Notes: generated by a model from the sequence alone, not told the origin. 64,000 nucleotides of DNA from Brevibacillus panacihumi (GCF_003710985.1 NZ_RHHT01000051.1:31340-95339), one strand, 5' to 3'; counted from the first letter of the stretch, positions 26,198-34,788 are shown. Numbers and translations are program-made.

Positions 26198-26455
26198 GTG
26201 AACCAGGATCCTCGCGAGCAAAATGCGAACGAGCACTTCGCCAGATTTGGAGGAGTCCATTTTCGCAGCCATGTTCCCCCTCAACAGATCAATCGATTTA
26301 TCGGCAGATTGCCTGCTGGCAAGCGGGACAGCATGTTTGAGGTATTGGATCAATTGGAGCAAGCCGGTCTGATTACAGTTTGTAATGACCACGTATTCGC
26401 TGACGGCAACGGCGTTGTCGGCGGCGGTGCAGAGGATGGTCAAAGCATCACATAA
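26198..26455 (+). CDS. Hypothetical protein of 85 residues
   Basis: GTG start after GGAAGGGGCGC. The product (MNQDPREQNANEHFARFGGVHFRSHVPPQQINRF...) is soluble and has a likely helical middle (AGKRDSMFEVLDQLEQAGLI) resembling a small winged-helix or swap domain, but I recognise no family. It ends 16 bases before a bidirectional terminator shared with convergent pbpG. Existence is supported by the frame, the start context and the tight fit to the terminator only. Confidence 0.55.
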   Translation: MNQDPREQNANEHFARFGGVHFRSHVPPQQINRFIGRLPAGKRDSMFEVLDQLEQAGLITVCNDHVFADGNGVVGGGAEDGQSIT

Positions 26456-26470
26456 GGCAGCAAAAAGAAG

Positions 26471-26504
26471 AAAAGAAGGGACACAAATAGGTCCCTTCTT
26501 TTCG
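26471..26504. terminator. Bidirectional terminator between the 85-residue gene and pbpG
   Basis: AAAAGAAGGGAC / GTCCCTTCTTTT, a 12 bp perfect stem with an 8-base loop and A and T runs on the two sides, lying between convergent genes. Confidence 0.9.
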
Positions 26505-26508
26505 CGTT

Positions 26509-28560
26509 TCAATCACCTGGTTTCCACCAACTGCCCATTCGCTGCCAGAACGTAGAGGAATCTGGCGGCTGCAGCGGAGTCGGTGTTTCATTGGCTGGAA
26601 TATGATCTGTGCAATACTCTTGCGGCTCTGTCCCGCTGGCAAAGTAAAACAGCTCGGGTGCGGGACAATGCTCGGTAGCCAGCTTCCCGGAGGCTGGGTC
26701 GATGTAGACCGAGACGACGCCTGCAGGCATATCGAACAAGGCAGGGGGCTGATCCTTCAAGGCGCTTTCCATAAACTGCGCCCAGATTTTTTTCGAGAGA
26801 TAGCCCTCTTTTACATCATCCACCTTCTGATTTTTATCATAGCCCACCCAGACCGTGGTCACGAGCTGTGGCGTAAAGCCGCTCAGCCAGGCATCTACGT
26901 CAGTCGAGCCTGTTTTTCCAGCTACCGGGCGATTTAATTCATTGGCTACCCGATAGCCGGTGCCGCTTCGCTCAAACACGCTTTGCATCAGATTGACGAG
27001 CAGGGAGGAAGCCACAGGATCTGCTACCAGGGTTTTCTCCGTTTTTTCTTCTACCAGGACATTTCCCTTATTATCCTCGATCTTTGTGATCGCAATTGGG
27101 GTGACGGCTTCTCCTTTGTTGACGATCGCAGCATATGCCGAATTCAATTCCAGAGGAGAGACGGGTGATGTGCCCAAGGCAAGGGATGGTACAGCCAGGA
27201 GCGGACTTTTGATCCCGAGCTTTTGCGCCTGCTCGACGACTTTTTGCGGACCGAGGAAATCAATCGTTTTGACGGCGTAGATATTGTCAGAGGTCTTGAT
27301 CGCCTCCCGCATATTGATCATGGCGTTTGCGTAGCGTCCGCCGAAGTTTCGCGGGATGTACTGCTTGTTTCGGTCGTAGGTGAAGACGGTCGGCTCGCTT
27401 TTCATCATGGTCAGCGGCGTGAAGCCGTTCTGCAAAGCCGCCAAATACATGATCGGCTTGAAGGCCGAACCTGGCTGTCTTTTTGCCAAAACACGATTGT
27501 ATTGGCTCTCCTGATAGTCCCTGCCGCCCACCATCGCCTTAATCTGCCCAGTCAGCGGGTCCATCGCGACCAGAGCTACTTGCAAGTTCGGGTTATCTGC
27601 TGGCATGACAGAAGACACGATTTCTTCTGCCTTCTTTTGCATGACCGGGTCCAAGGTCGTGTAGATTTTCAAGCCGCCGTGAATGAACTGCTCATCTTCG
27701 ATGCCGTACTTGTTCTTTACGAGATTCGCGATATAGTCGCGGAAATAAGGAGCAGGATCAACCGCAGCTTGTTTGGAGCGATCCCGAAATACGAGCTTTT
27801 CTGCGAAGGCTTGCTCTGCCTGCTGTGAAGTAATCATTTCGTCGCGAACCATGGCGTTCAGGATAAGCTTTTGTCTGCTTTTTGCACGTTCAAAGTCAGC
27901 GAAAGGGGAATAATAAGTCGGACCTTTCGGGATTCCGGCCAGCATGGCGCTTTCTGCCAGCGACAGATTTTTGGCGTCCTTTCCAAAATAGGTTTGGGCT
28001 GCTGCCTGCGCCCCATATGCAGAGTGACCGTAATAGATCTGGTTCATGTACATCTCGAGAATCTCATCCTTGCTGTAATTCAGCTCCAATTGGATGGCCA
28101 GAAAGGCTTCCCTGATTTTTCGGTCCCATGTTTTTTCCATTGTCAGATACAGGTTCCGAGCCAATTGCTGGGTGATGGTGCTTGCTCCTTGCTGCATGTC
28201 CATATGAATGACATTGACATAGACGGCCATTCCAAGCCGTTTGAAGTCAAATCCGTAATGTTCGCGAAACGTGCGGTCCTCGATGGCAATCGTGGCATTG
28301 ATCAGATTCGGCGAAATTTCCTGCAACGGAACCAGAATCCGATTTTCCCCGCGATGCATGGTATCCAGCACATCGCCGTTTGCTGAGTAGATCGTAGTCG
28401 TCTGCTTGATAAAGGTTTCAGGCAAAGGTTGTGAGCGCAGATACAGAAGCAGCAGCAGCGCCGCGCATGATGCGAACAAAATGCTGAGTATGAGAAATTT
28501 TAAGAATTGCTTGGCCCAACGCAGATAGCGAATCAGTGGAGCCTCGCGAATGACCTCCAT
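26509..28560 (-). CDS. pbpG: Class A penicillin-binding protein, PbpG-like
   Basis: 683 residues. A short cytoplasmic N terminus and one membrane helix (about 18-42) precede a glycosyltransferase-51 domain with EDRTFREHYG and GASTITQQLARNLYL, then a transpeptidase domain with SAFK (catalytic Ser365), SDN and KTG (Lys549). It polymerises and cross-links peptidoglycan outside the membrane. Bacillus subtilis PbpG (YwhE) is a forespore enzyme beside ywhD and speE, and this gene sits in the same place, divergent from speE. A forespore-type promoter lies upstream. C-terminal cysteines and a Pro-rich tail follow the transpeptidase domain. Confidence 0.88.
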   Translation of the reverse strand: MEVIREAPLIRYLRWAKQFLKFLILSILFASCAALLLLLYLRSQPLPETFIKQTTTIYSANGDVLDTMHRGENRILVPLQEISPNLINATIAIEDRTFREHYGFDFKRLGMAVYVNVIHMDMQQGASTITQQLARNLYLTMEKTWDRKIREAFLAIQLELNYSKDEILEMYMNQIYYGHSAYGAQAAAQTYFGKDAKNLSLAESAMLAGIPKGPTYYSPFADFERAKSRQKLILNAMVRDEMITSQQAEQAFAEKLVFRDRSKQAAVDPAPYFRDYIANLVKNKYGIEDEQFIHGGLKIYTTLDPVMQKKAEEIVSSVMPADNPNLQVALVAMDPLTGQIKAMVGGRDYQESQYNRVLAKRQPGSAFKPIMYLAALQNGFTPLTMMKSEPTVFTYDRNKQYIPRNFGGRYANAMINMREAIKTSDNIYAVKTIDFLGPQKVVEQAQKLGIKSPLLAVPSLALGTSPVSPLELNSAYAAIVNKGEAVTPIAITKIEDNKGNVLVEEKTEKTLVADPVASSLLVNLMQSVFERSGTGYRVANELNRPVAGKTGSTDVDAWLSGFTPQLVTTVWVGYDKNQKVDDVKEGYLSKKIWAQFMESALKDQPPALFDMPAGVVSVYIDPASGKLATEHCPAPELFYFASGTEPQEYCTDHIPANETPTPLQPPDSSTFWQRMGSWWKPGD

Positions 28561-28623
28561 CGTTTCGCCTCCCTTCTATCGGTAAATCGTTCAGATCGGG
28601 GTATACTAAGCCCGTAATACTTC

Positions 28624-28653
28624 TAGTATGGGTCAATGTCCAATTGGATAAAC
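28624..28653 (-). promoter_or_regulatory. Candidate forespore (sigma-G/F-type) promoter of pbpG
   Basis: On the minus strand GTTTA, 18 bases, CATACTA match the sigma-G pattern G-H-A-T-R, N18, C-A-T-N-H-T-A at all but one position. It lies about 65 bases before the pbpG start. ATACTA is also half of an inverted repeat with TAGTAT 15 bases further on. Confidence 0.5.
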
Positions 28654-28692
28654 TTGGCTGGCTTTCTGAAAGGGAAATTGCAGAAAAAAACC

Positions 28693-28720
28693 TTGCATTT
28701 TGGGGGGCAACTACTATAAT
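28693..28720 (+). promoter_or_regulatory. Sigma-A promoter of the speE-speB operon
   Basis: TTGCAT, 16 bases, TATAAT. The leader of about 110 bases before speE holds a GC-rich hairpin (AAACC-GCC / GGC-GGTTT, about 28744-28777) without a T run; I assign no riboswitch class to it. Confidence 0.75.
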
Positions 28721-28834
28721 TTTCTTGTATTGTCAGCCGACGAAACCTAGCCCGTGCCAGGAGTGCCGAGGCCGGGTTTTCTGCTATGTTTTGGGGCTGT
28801 TATTATGCGGTTACTTGAAGGAGGGTACATAACA

Positions 28835-29674
28835 ATGAATATGGAATTGTGGTACACCGAGAAGCAGACAGAAAATCACGGAATTACAACAAAAATTACC
28901 GATACGCTATACAGTGAAAAAACGGAGTTCCAACAAATCGACGTCATTACGACCAAGCAGTTCGGTCGCATGCTGGTGCTCGATGGCATGGTCATGACCA
29001 CAGATGTGGATGAGTTCGTTTACCACGAAATGATTACCCACATCGCAATGAACACGCATCCGAACCCGAAAAAGGTTTTGGTTGTAGGCGGCGGAGACGG
29101 CGGCGCCATCCGCGAAATCGTCAAGCACCCATCCGTTGAAAAAGCGGTTCTGGCTGAAATCGACGGCGGTGTCATTGAATCCTGCAAAAAATACTTCCCT
29201 GATATCGCAAGCGCATTGACCGGAAATTCCCGCGTCGATGTACAGGTAATCGACGGGATCAAGCACATTCACGATCACAAAGGCGAGTACGATGTGATCA
29301 TGGTAGACTCTACCGAACCGGTAGGACCTGCCGTAGGTCTGTTTGAAAAAGGCTTTTACCAAGGAATTTTCGATGCATTGAAACCAGACGGCATCATGGT
29401 GGCGCAGACAGAATCGCCTTGGTTCAACCGCGAGCTGATCAAGCGCGTCTTCAAAGACCTGAAATCCATCTTCCCGGTTACGCGTCTGTATACATGCAGC
29501 ATCCCGACGTATCCATCGGGTCTGTGGAGCTTTACGATTGCATCCAAAAAGCACGATCCTTTGGAAGTAGATGCGAGCCAAATCAAGCCAATGGACACCA
29601 AATACTACAATGCGGATCTTCACCACGCGGTATTCAAGCTGCCGAACTTCGTGGCGGAGCTGACCCGCGACTAA
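28835..29674 (+). CDS. speE: Spermidine synthase (putrescine aminopropyltransferase)
   Basis: 279 residues from the ATG after GAAGGAGGGTAC; an upstream extension to 28754 lacks a ribosome binding site. The SAM-binding core has [18 protein letters not shown] and the aminopropyltransferase active site [10 protein letters not shown], with YHEM and the gate-keeping region conserved. It transfers aminopropyl from decarboxylated S-adenosylmethionine to putrescine in the cytoplasm. The start of speB follows in 21 bases, so agmatine-to-putrescine and putrescine-to-spermidine steps are co-expressed, as in Bacillus. Confidence 0.95.
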   Translation: MNMELWYTEKQTENHGITTKITDTLYSEKTEFQQIDVITTKQFGRMLVLDGMVMTTDVDEFVYHEMITHIAMNTHPNPKKVLVVGGGDGGAIREIVKHPSVEKAVLAEIDGGVIESCKKYFPDIASALTGNSRVDVQVIDGIKHIHDHKGEYDVIMVDSTEPVGPAVGLFEKGFYQGIFDALKPDGIMVAQTESPWFNRELIKRVFKDLKSIFPVTRLYTCSIPTYPSGLWSFTIASKKHDPLEVDASQIKPMDTKYYNADLHHAVFKLPNFVAELTRD

Positions 29675-29695
29675 CCGGAGAGGAGCTGCTACCTG

Positions 29696-30565
29696 ATGCG
29701 TTTTGACGAGGCATACTCCGGCAATGTCTTTATCCGCAGCCACGCCGACTATGCGGAAAGCCAGGCTGTCATTTACGGCATGCCGATGGACTGGACTGTC
29801 AGCTTCCGTCCAGGCTCCCGTTTTGGTCCTACCCGCATCCGCGAGGTTTCGATCGGTCTGGAAGAATACAGTCCGTATTTGGACAGGCTGTTGGAAGAAA
29901 TCAAGTACTTCGACGCGGGCGATATTCCCCTGCCATTCGGGAATGTAGAAGGCAGCCTGGAAGCCATCCAATCGTTCGTCTCGAAAGTGCTGGCAGACGG
30001 CAAATTCCCGCTTGGTCTCGGCGGCGAGCATCTCGTCTCCTTGCCGGTCTTCCAAGCGGTGTATGAAAAATACAAGGACATGGTCATCTTCCACTTCGAT
30101 GCGCACACCGACTTGCGCGACCATTACGAGGGTTATCCATACTCCCATTCCACTCCGATCAAGAAAGCATGCGATCTGATCGGCGGCAAAAACGTCTATT
30201 CCTTCGGGATCCGCAGCGGCATGAAGGAAGAGTTCGAGTGGGCAAAGGAAAACATGCATCTGTACAAATACGATGTGCTGGAGCCGGTAAAGCAGGTACT
30301 GCCTACCATTGGCAATCGCCCGATTTACCTGACCATCGACATTGACGTGCTCGACCCGGCACACGCTCCCGGTACAGGCACAACGGAAGCAGGCGGCATT
30401 ACCTCCCGCGAGTTGCTGGATACCATCCATTTCATGGCGAAGAATGGCGCAAACGTAATCGGCTGCGACTTGGTAGAGGTAGCTCCTGTCTACGACCATA
30501 GCGAGATGACGCAAATCGTAGCTTCCAAGATCGTGCGCGAATTGCTGCTTTCTTTTGTAAAATAA
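29696..30565 (+). CDS. speB: Agmatinase
   Basis: 289 residues, ureohydrolase fold with all Mn-binding motifs: GGEHLVS, HFDAHTDLRD and TIDIDVLDPAHAPGTGTTEAGG. It hydrolyses agmatine to putrescine and urea and feeds SpeE encoded just upstream. Ribosome binding site GGAGAGGAG. A terminator follows within 15 bases of the stop. Confidence 0.95.
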   Translation: MRFDEAYSGNVFIRSHADYAESQAVIYGMPMDWTVSFRPGSRFGPTRIREVSIGLEEYSPYLDRLLEEIKYFDAGDIPLPFGNVEGSLEAIQSFVSKVLADGKFPLGLGGEHLVSLPVFQAVYEKYKDMVIFHFDAHTDLRDHYEGYPYSHSTPIKKACDLIGGKNVYSFGIRSGMKEEFEWAKENMHLYKYDVLEPVKQVLPTIGNRPIYLTIDIDVLDPAHAPGTGTTEAGGITSRELLDTIHFMAKNGANVIGCDLVEVAPVYDHSEMTQIVASKIVRELLLSFVK

Positions 30566-30578
30566 TTGGACAAACATC

Positions 30579-30616
30579 AACGTCTTCGGCGAAAAGGTCG
30601 GAGGCGTTTTTGTTTT
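30579..30616 (+). terminator. Intrinsic terminator of the speE-speB operon
   Basis: AACGTCTTCG pairs with CGGAGGCGTT (two G-U pairs), followed by a T run. Confidence 0.8.
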
Positions 30617-30642
30617 ATAAAAACTTGGCTGGAGAAGAAGGG

Positions 30643-30873
30643 AAAGCTGGCCGAGGAAAAAAGGGAAAAAAGCGCAAGGCATTTGGGATCTCGACCCAGG
30701 TGCAACGGAAAAGGCGGAACCGTTCTTAGCGTCCAACCCTGATGCGCTTCTTCGAAGCGGCTGCTTTTGGACGCGGTTCCGCCTTTGGAGTGGAACCGTC
30801 CAGGGATTACCCCCAGTAGAGATCCCAACCCGCCTGAAGTGTTTTCCCTTTTTTCCTCCCCACCACTAAAGCT
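30643..30873 (+). repeat. Dispersed hairpin repeat, copy 2 (complete, about 231 bp)
   Basis: Imperfect terminal inverted repeats (AAAGCTGGCCGAGG... and ...CCTCCCCACCACTAAAGCT) enclose inner arms AAAGGCGGAACCG / CGGTTCCGCCTTT, GCGTCCAA / TTGGACGC and a top hairpin GCTTC-TTC-GAAGC, so the whole element can fold as one long hairpin. No ORF inside looks coding. It lies between the speB terminator and the promoter of the next gene. Confidence 0.88.
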
Positions 30874-30903
30874 CATCCAATCACTAGTTAAGAAACATTT
30901 TAT

Positions 30904-30932
30904 TTTACAAAGTATTCAAAAAAGTGTATGCT
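30904..30932 (+). promoter_or_regulatory. Sigma-A-type promoter of the MFS gene
   Basis: TTTACA, 17 bases, TATGCT, located 45 bases before the ATG and just outside the repeat. Confidence 0.6.
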
Positions 30933-30976
30933 ACTTGCATATGTTGGAATTTTCTCAGCCAGAGAGGATGTTAGAC

Positions 30977-32221
30977 ATGAGGGAAGTCTTTGCCTATCCC
31001 GATTTTCGCAAGCTCTTTTTCTCCAATCTCTTTTCCGGATTCGGTCAAGGCATGACCATGATAGGCATTGCCTGGTATCTCGTCGAAAAGACCGGATCTG
31101 CGCAGTTCCTCGGCTCTACCATGTTTACATCCGCGCTGCTGATGTTTTTTATCGGGCCTTATATCGGGACGTTGATTGATCGTTTTTCCCGCAAAAACAT
31201 GCTCCTGGCCGAAAATCTGATCGGCTTTCTCGTACTTGGGGTTCTTGCTTTATGGGGGTTCTGGGGCAGCTATTCGGAATGGATGCTGATCCTTATCTAT
31301 CTGGTCACGACCTTCATGTACCAGATACACTACCCGACCCAATCCGCCCTCGTACAGGAGAGCTTCGAGCCGCGGCATTACAATAGCATCAACAGCTTGC
31401 TGGAGATCGAGGGACAGACCGCGTCCGTATTGTCCGGAGGGTTCGCGGGGATCATGCTCCAATCCTACGGCCTGCATGTGGTCCTTATTTTTAATGCTTG
31501 CACCTACCTGTTTGCATTCTGTCTCTTGTCCACAATGAAATACACATTCAGCCTGGAAGGAGAAGCAGGCGCCAACCGGGGAGTGTCCTGGGTCAGACAA
31601 CTGGGACAAAGCTGGTCCTACATTCGGGAGAAGCGCGGCTTCCTGACCTTTGGAATCGCCGCATTCATGCCCTTTATTGCGATAATGGCGATGAACCTGC
31701 TCAAACCGGTGTACATCAACCAGACGCTGCAAGCGGACGTCATCACCTTTTCCATGGCAGAAATGACCTACGCGTTCGGAGCGGTAGCAGCGGGTCTATT
31801 GATCATCTGGGTGGTGCAACGAGTAGGGGAATTCCAGGCGATGGTGGGCAATATTCTTGTATTTGCGCTTGTGATCGTGGCGATGGTGGCGTTTCCTGCG
31901 GGTTGGGTTTTGATTGCGGCCTATGTCTTTTACGGATGGTGCAACGCATCCGTTCGTCTGATTCGCCAAACGCTGTACATGTCGATGGTCCCGAGGCATA
32001 TGATGGGGCGCGTAATGAGCTTCTTCAACTCGATTGGCATGATGATGCGGCTGATCCTGATCGGATTCTTTACCCTGCTGATCGATCATACCGGGGCTGG
32101 CGCAGGATTTTTGATTTTGTCGGGACTTTTGCTTCTGGCAGCAGTGGGCGTGGTCGGGACCATGCGCTATCTGCTGGCTGATGCGGAGCGCGCCAAGGAG
32201 TTGCAAATGAAAGAAGGATGA
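30977..32221 (+). CDS. MFS transporter (YwoG/MDR-like)
   Basis: 414 residues from the ATG spaced after AGAGAGGA; an open frame extends back into the repeat at 30767 but its N-terminal part is repeat-derived. About twelve helices; the motif A region is GTLIDRFSRKNMLL. The N-terminal FSNLFSGFGQGMTMIGIAWYLVEKTGSA is typical of DHA3-type exporters (macrolide or drug efflux). The gene sits between speB and ywiB, which are closer in Bacillus, so it is probably an insertion in this lineage, next to a mobile repeat. Confidence 0.85.
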   Translation: MREVFAYPDFRKLFFSNLFSGFGQGMTMIGIAWYLVEKTGSAQFLGSTMFTSALLMFFIGPYIGTLIDRFSRKNMLLAENLIGFLVLGVLALWGFWGSYSEWMLILIYLVTTFMYQIHYPTQSALVQESFEPRHYNSINSLLEIEGQTASVLSGGFAGIMLQSYGLHVVLIFNACTYLFAFCLLSTMKYTFSLEGEAGANRGVSWVRQLGQSWSYIREKRGFLTFGIAAFMPFIAIMAMNLLKPVYINQTLQADVITFSMAEMTYAFGAVAAGLLIIWVVQRVGEFQAMVGNILVFALVIVAMVAFPAGWVLIAAYVFYGWCNASVRLIRQTLYMSMVPRHMMGRVMSFFNSIGMMMRLILIGFFTLLIDHTGAGAGFLILSGLLLLAAVGVVGTMRYLLADAERAKELQMKEG

Positions 32222-32268
32222 TCGTACAATGAACGGAGCATACAGATAAGCGGAGTGTGGAGATCAAC

Positions 32269-32682
32269 ATGCAGGAAGTACGCATCAAACTGACAGCCAA
32301 GCATCTCGTAGACGGAAACGAGGAAGAGACGATCCACGACTACACGGGCCGTTATGTGGAGAAGGAGAACGCCTGGTATTTGACTTATCGGGAGCAGATG
32401 GAAGGAATCGGAGAAGTGGGCACCACTCTGCGGTTGGGAGAGAAAAGCGTGACGCTGGTGCGGCAAGGCCAGGTCTCAACTAGACAGCAGTTTGAAAAAG
32501 GGAAAAGCACCCATTCCGTCTATCGGAGTCCTTATGGTCCGTTTGATATGGAGACCCATACCAACAAGCTGAGAATCCAGGTTCAGGATGGCATGCCGAG
32601 GAACGTGGAGATCGCCTATCAACTGTGGATGAGCGGGCAATACGCCGGCGAACATCGACTGCAAATACAGATCAATCCCTGA
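32269..32682 (+). CDS. ywiB: YwiB-family protein (DUF1934)
   Basis: 137 residues from ATG spaced after GTGGAGAT; a GTG four codons upstream overlaps the ribosome binding site. The beta-rich sequence (VRIKLTAKHLVDGNEEETIHDYTGRY... and YGPFDMETHTNKLRIQ) fits DUF1934, a calycin-like small beta-barrel conserved in Bacillales. Function is unknown. In Bacillus it lies near speB and argS. The stop codon overlaps the terminator stem. Confidence 0.8.
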   Translation: MQEVRIKLTAKHLVDGNEEETIHDYTGRYVEKENAWYLTYREQMEGIGEVGTTLRLGEKSVTLVRQGQVSTRQQFEKGKSTHSVYRSPYGPFDMETHTNKLRIQVQDGMPRNVEIAYQLWMSGQYAGEHRLQIQINP

Positions 32683-32709
32683 AACCGTCCTTGGCAAGGG
32701 CGGTTTTTT
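32682..32709 (+). terminator. Intrinsic terminator after ywiB
   Basis: AACCGTCCTT / AAGGGCGGTT with a very short loop and six Ts. Confidence 0.85.
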
Positions 32710-32758
32710 GCACGTACAATAGGGTTACTTGCCTGGAGAGGAAGGTGGAGACGCAGAT

Positions 32759-33151
32759 ATGTTTATACTAGTCAACGGACTGCTGGCGGGACTGGGGCTG
32801 GCGGCTATGCTTGCGCTGGGGGACGGATTGTTCGGCACCCAGACATTTCCTGTCTTGATCGACGTCAGCTATGTGCCGGGAATGGAGAATCTGCCTTCAA
32901 TCGTCGAGCTGCTCATCCATTTGCTGATCAGTATCGTCATTGCTTTTTTCTTGATGCGTTTTTACCCCCGTGGTCAAGCGGCAGCAGTTGCGAAATACCT
33001 GGGCTACTGGAATCTCGGCTTTGCTCTGGCTTACGTGGTGTTTAGCTGGCTTAGCGGAACCTCGATGTCTTGGATTGGCTTTTTGATCTGGGTACTGGGA
33101 CATCTGCTCTACAGCGTCATGCTGACGGTTCAGATGGAAAGGCAGCGTTAA
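32759..33151 (+). CDS. Four-helix membrane protein, unknown
   Basis: 130 residues from the ATG after GAGAGGAAGGTGGAG; an upstream in-frame start at 32729 would add ten non-hydrophobic residues and lacks a ribosome binding site. Four hydrophobic segments at about 1-24, 44-64, 77-97 and 104-124. No family recognised. It is followed 10 bases later by the upstream inverted repeat of the sigma-54 activator gene. Confidence 0.65.
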   Translation: MFILVNGLLAGLGLAAMLALGDGLFGTQTFPVLIDVSYVPGMENLPSIVELLIHLLISIVIAFFLMRFYPRGQAAAVAKYLGYWNLGFALAYVVFSWLSGTSMSWIGFLIWVLGHLLYSVMLTVQMERQR

Positions 33152-33161
33152 ACAATAAATG

Positions 33162-33177
33162 TGCTGAAAATTCGGCA
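33162..33177 (+). promoter_or_regulatory. Inverted repeat (activator site) before the sigma-54 activator gene
   Basis: TGCTGAAAATTCGGCA, one base away from a perfect inverted repeat and identical in 15 of 16 bases to the site before kamA at 34648. It lies 48 bases before the activator gene start, which suggests autoregulation by the activator. Confidence 0.7.
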
Positions 33178-33224
33178 TAGTGATGATTTTTTGGCAGTTC
33201 GTTTGAAAAGGAGGGAATATCAGG

Positions 33225-34640
33225 ATGCCGTTGTCAGACACAGTAGAAATGCTGCAGGCGATACTGGGGGCGATCGACGAGGGGATTCACGTCGTCGATG
33301 CGAACGGAATCACGATTTTCTACAATCACGTGGCAGCCAGACTGGATGGACTGACGCCAGAAGAGGTGTTGGGCAAGCCCTTGCTGGAGGTGTTTCCCTC
33401 TCTGGATCGCAACTCGAGTACCTTGCTTCGGGTGATCGAGAGCGGAGAGGCTATCTACGACGAGCCGCAAGCTTATACCAACTGGAGGGGGCTGCGTGTC
33501 GAGACCGTCAACACCACGCTCCCGGTCCGCGTCGGCAAAAGGCTGGTTGGCGCTGTCGAGGTCTCCAAGGACATCGGCAAGCTCAAGGAATTGTCGGAGC
33601 GGCTGGTTGCCTTGCAGGCGCAAATCAGCAAGCCCAAGCGAACGAAGCGGCAGGCGGACGGGCTGAGCTTTCACTTTGAAGATATTTTGACGCAAAACGA
33701 AAAGATGAAAAGCCTTATCGAGCGGGGAAAGCGAGCCGCGCGCACCTCTTCGCCCGTCTTGATCTTTGGCGAGACGGGTACCGGCAAGGAGTTGTTCGTC
33801 CAGTCCATTCACCAGGAGTCTGGTCGAAGCGCCAAACCGTTTATCGCGCAAAACTGTGCAGCCCTTCCCGCTTCGCTGCTGGAAAGCTTGCTGTTCGGGA
33901 CGACCAAAGGCAGCTTCACAGGGGCAGATGATCGCCCCGGCTTGTTTGAGCTGGCCGATGGCGGGACGCTGTTTTTGGATGAGTTGAACAGCATGCCCCT
34001 GGATTTGCAGGCAAAATTGCTTCGCGTCCTGCAGGATGGACAGATTCGCCGTATCGGCGGCAGCCGCTCCGTAAAAGTAGATGTGCGCGTCATCGCCGCA
34101 GTCAATGAAGATCCCCATGCTCTTGTGCAGCGGGGATTGATGCGAAGCGACCTGTATTACCGGATCAATGTAGTCTCCCTGGAACTGCCGCCGTTGCGTC
34201 AGCGTCGCGAGGATATTGATCTGCTGGTGCGCCATTTCATCGATACCTTTAACCGAAAGTTCGGGATGAGTGTCAAGTCGGTCAGTCCGGACGTGCAGAA
34301 GTTGTTTGCCGGCTACGACTGGCCGGGCAATGTTCGGGAGCTGGAGCATAGCGTGGAGGCAGCGATGAACATGGTCGAAGCAGATGTGATCGAGCGAGAG
34401 CATCTTCCGCCGCATTTGCTGGATCGACACAATGCAGTGCCTGCGGGTGGGGACGCGATCATGCTGCCGATCGAGGGAGACGGACGCCCGCTTCCGGAAC
34501 GCCTGCGCGAATGGGAGGAGCAGCTCATCGCGGACGCCATGAAAAAAACGCAGGGGAATGTGCTGCGTGCCGCGAAGCTTCTGGGAATTCCGAGACAAAC
34601 CCTGCAGTATAAGCTGTCACAGCGAGGCATGAGCGAATAG
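33225..34640 (+). CDS. Sigma-54-dependent activator (PAS-AAA+-Fis), probable regulator of kamA
   Basis: 471 residues. An N-terminal PAS domain at about 5-110 (IDEGIHVVDANGITIFYNHVAARLDGL) is the probable sensor. The AAA+ domain has Walker A GETGTGKE near 182, the sigma-54 contact loop as GSFTGA, Walker B GGTLFLDELN and the sensor arginines. A Fis-type helix-turn-helix is at the C terminus (NVLRAAKLLGIPRQTLQYKL). It activates RNA polymerase holding sigma-54 by ATP hydrolysis. It lies directly before kamA, and both genes have the same inverted repeat upstream, so it probably controls lysine catabolism in answer to a small molecule. RocR/BkdR of Bacillus are relatives. Confidence 0.9.
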   Translation: MPLSDTVEMLQAILGAIDEGIHVVDANGITIFYNHVAARLDGLTPEEVLGKPLLEVFPSLDRNSSTLLRVIESGEAIYDEPQAYTNWRGLRVETVNTTLPVRVGKRLVGAVEVSKDIGKLKELSERLVALQAQISKPKRTKRQADGLSFHFEDILTQNEKMKSLIERGKRAARTSSPVLIFGETGTGKELFVQSIHQESGRSAKPFIAQNCAALPASLLESLLFGTTKGSFTGADDRPGLFELADGGTLFLDELNSMPLDLQAKLLRVLQDGQIRRIGGSRSVKVDVRVIAAVNEDPHALVQRGLMRSDLYYRINVVSLELPPLRQRREDIDLLVRHFIDTFNRKFGMSVKSVSPDVQKLFAGYDWPGNVRELEHSVEAAMNMVEADVIEREHLPPHLLDRHNAVPAGGDAIMLPIEGDGRPLPERLREWEEQLIADAMKKTQGNVLRAAKLLGIPRQTLQYKLSQRGMSE

Positions 34641-34647
34641 CACGTTC

Positions 34648-34663
34648 TGCCGAAAATTCGGCA
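34648..34663 (+). promoter_or_regulatory. Upstream activator site of kamA
   Basis: TGCCGAAAATTCGGCA, a perfect inverted repeat with a 2-base centre, about 110 bases before the sigma-54 promoter, a normal enhancer distance. It repeats the site before the activator gene. A hairpin CGGATG-13-CATCCG lies between it and the promoter at about 34681-34706 and may end the activator transcript. Confidence 0.8.
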
Positions 34664-34771
34664 CTTAAACATTGCGAGGACGGATGTGACAAGTTTTTTT
34701 CATCCGGCTGTTCGAGAGAAAAACCTCATGCAGCACGCGCTATTCCCTATTTTCTAAATATTGCGATTTGG

Positions 34772-34788
34772 TTGGCACGACACTTGCA
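34772..34788 (+). promoter_or_regulatory. Sigma-54 (-24/-12) promoter of kamA
   Basis: TTGGCAC, 5 bases, TTGCA: a near-perfect match to the sigma-54 consensus TGGCAC-N5-TTGCA, 61 bases before the kamA start and downstream of the activator site. Confidence 0.92.

Noticed and set aside
28727..28834. Riboswitch or T-box in the speE leader
   Set aside because: Only one modest hairpin without T run; no T-box GGTGG sequence or other class signature.
28907..30736. Minus-strand open frame of 609 codons opposite speE-speB
   Set aside because: It is antisense to two well-supported enzymes, has no ribosome binding site and its translation has no domain-like pattern; it is an effect of codon bias.
30767..30976. 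Longer N terminus for the MFS transporter starting inside the repeat
   Set aside because: The added residues are translated repeat sequence, the promoter lies after this start, and a normal ribosome binding site precedes the ATG at 30977.
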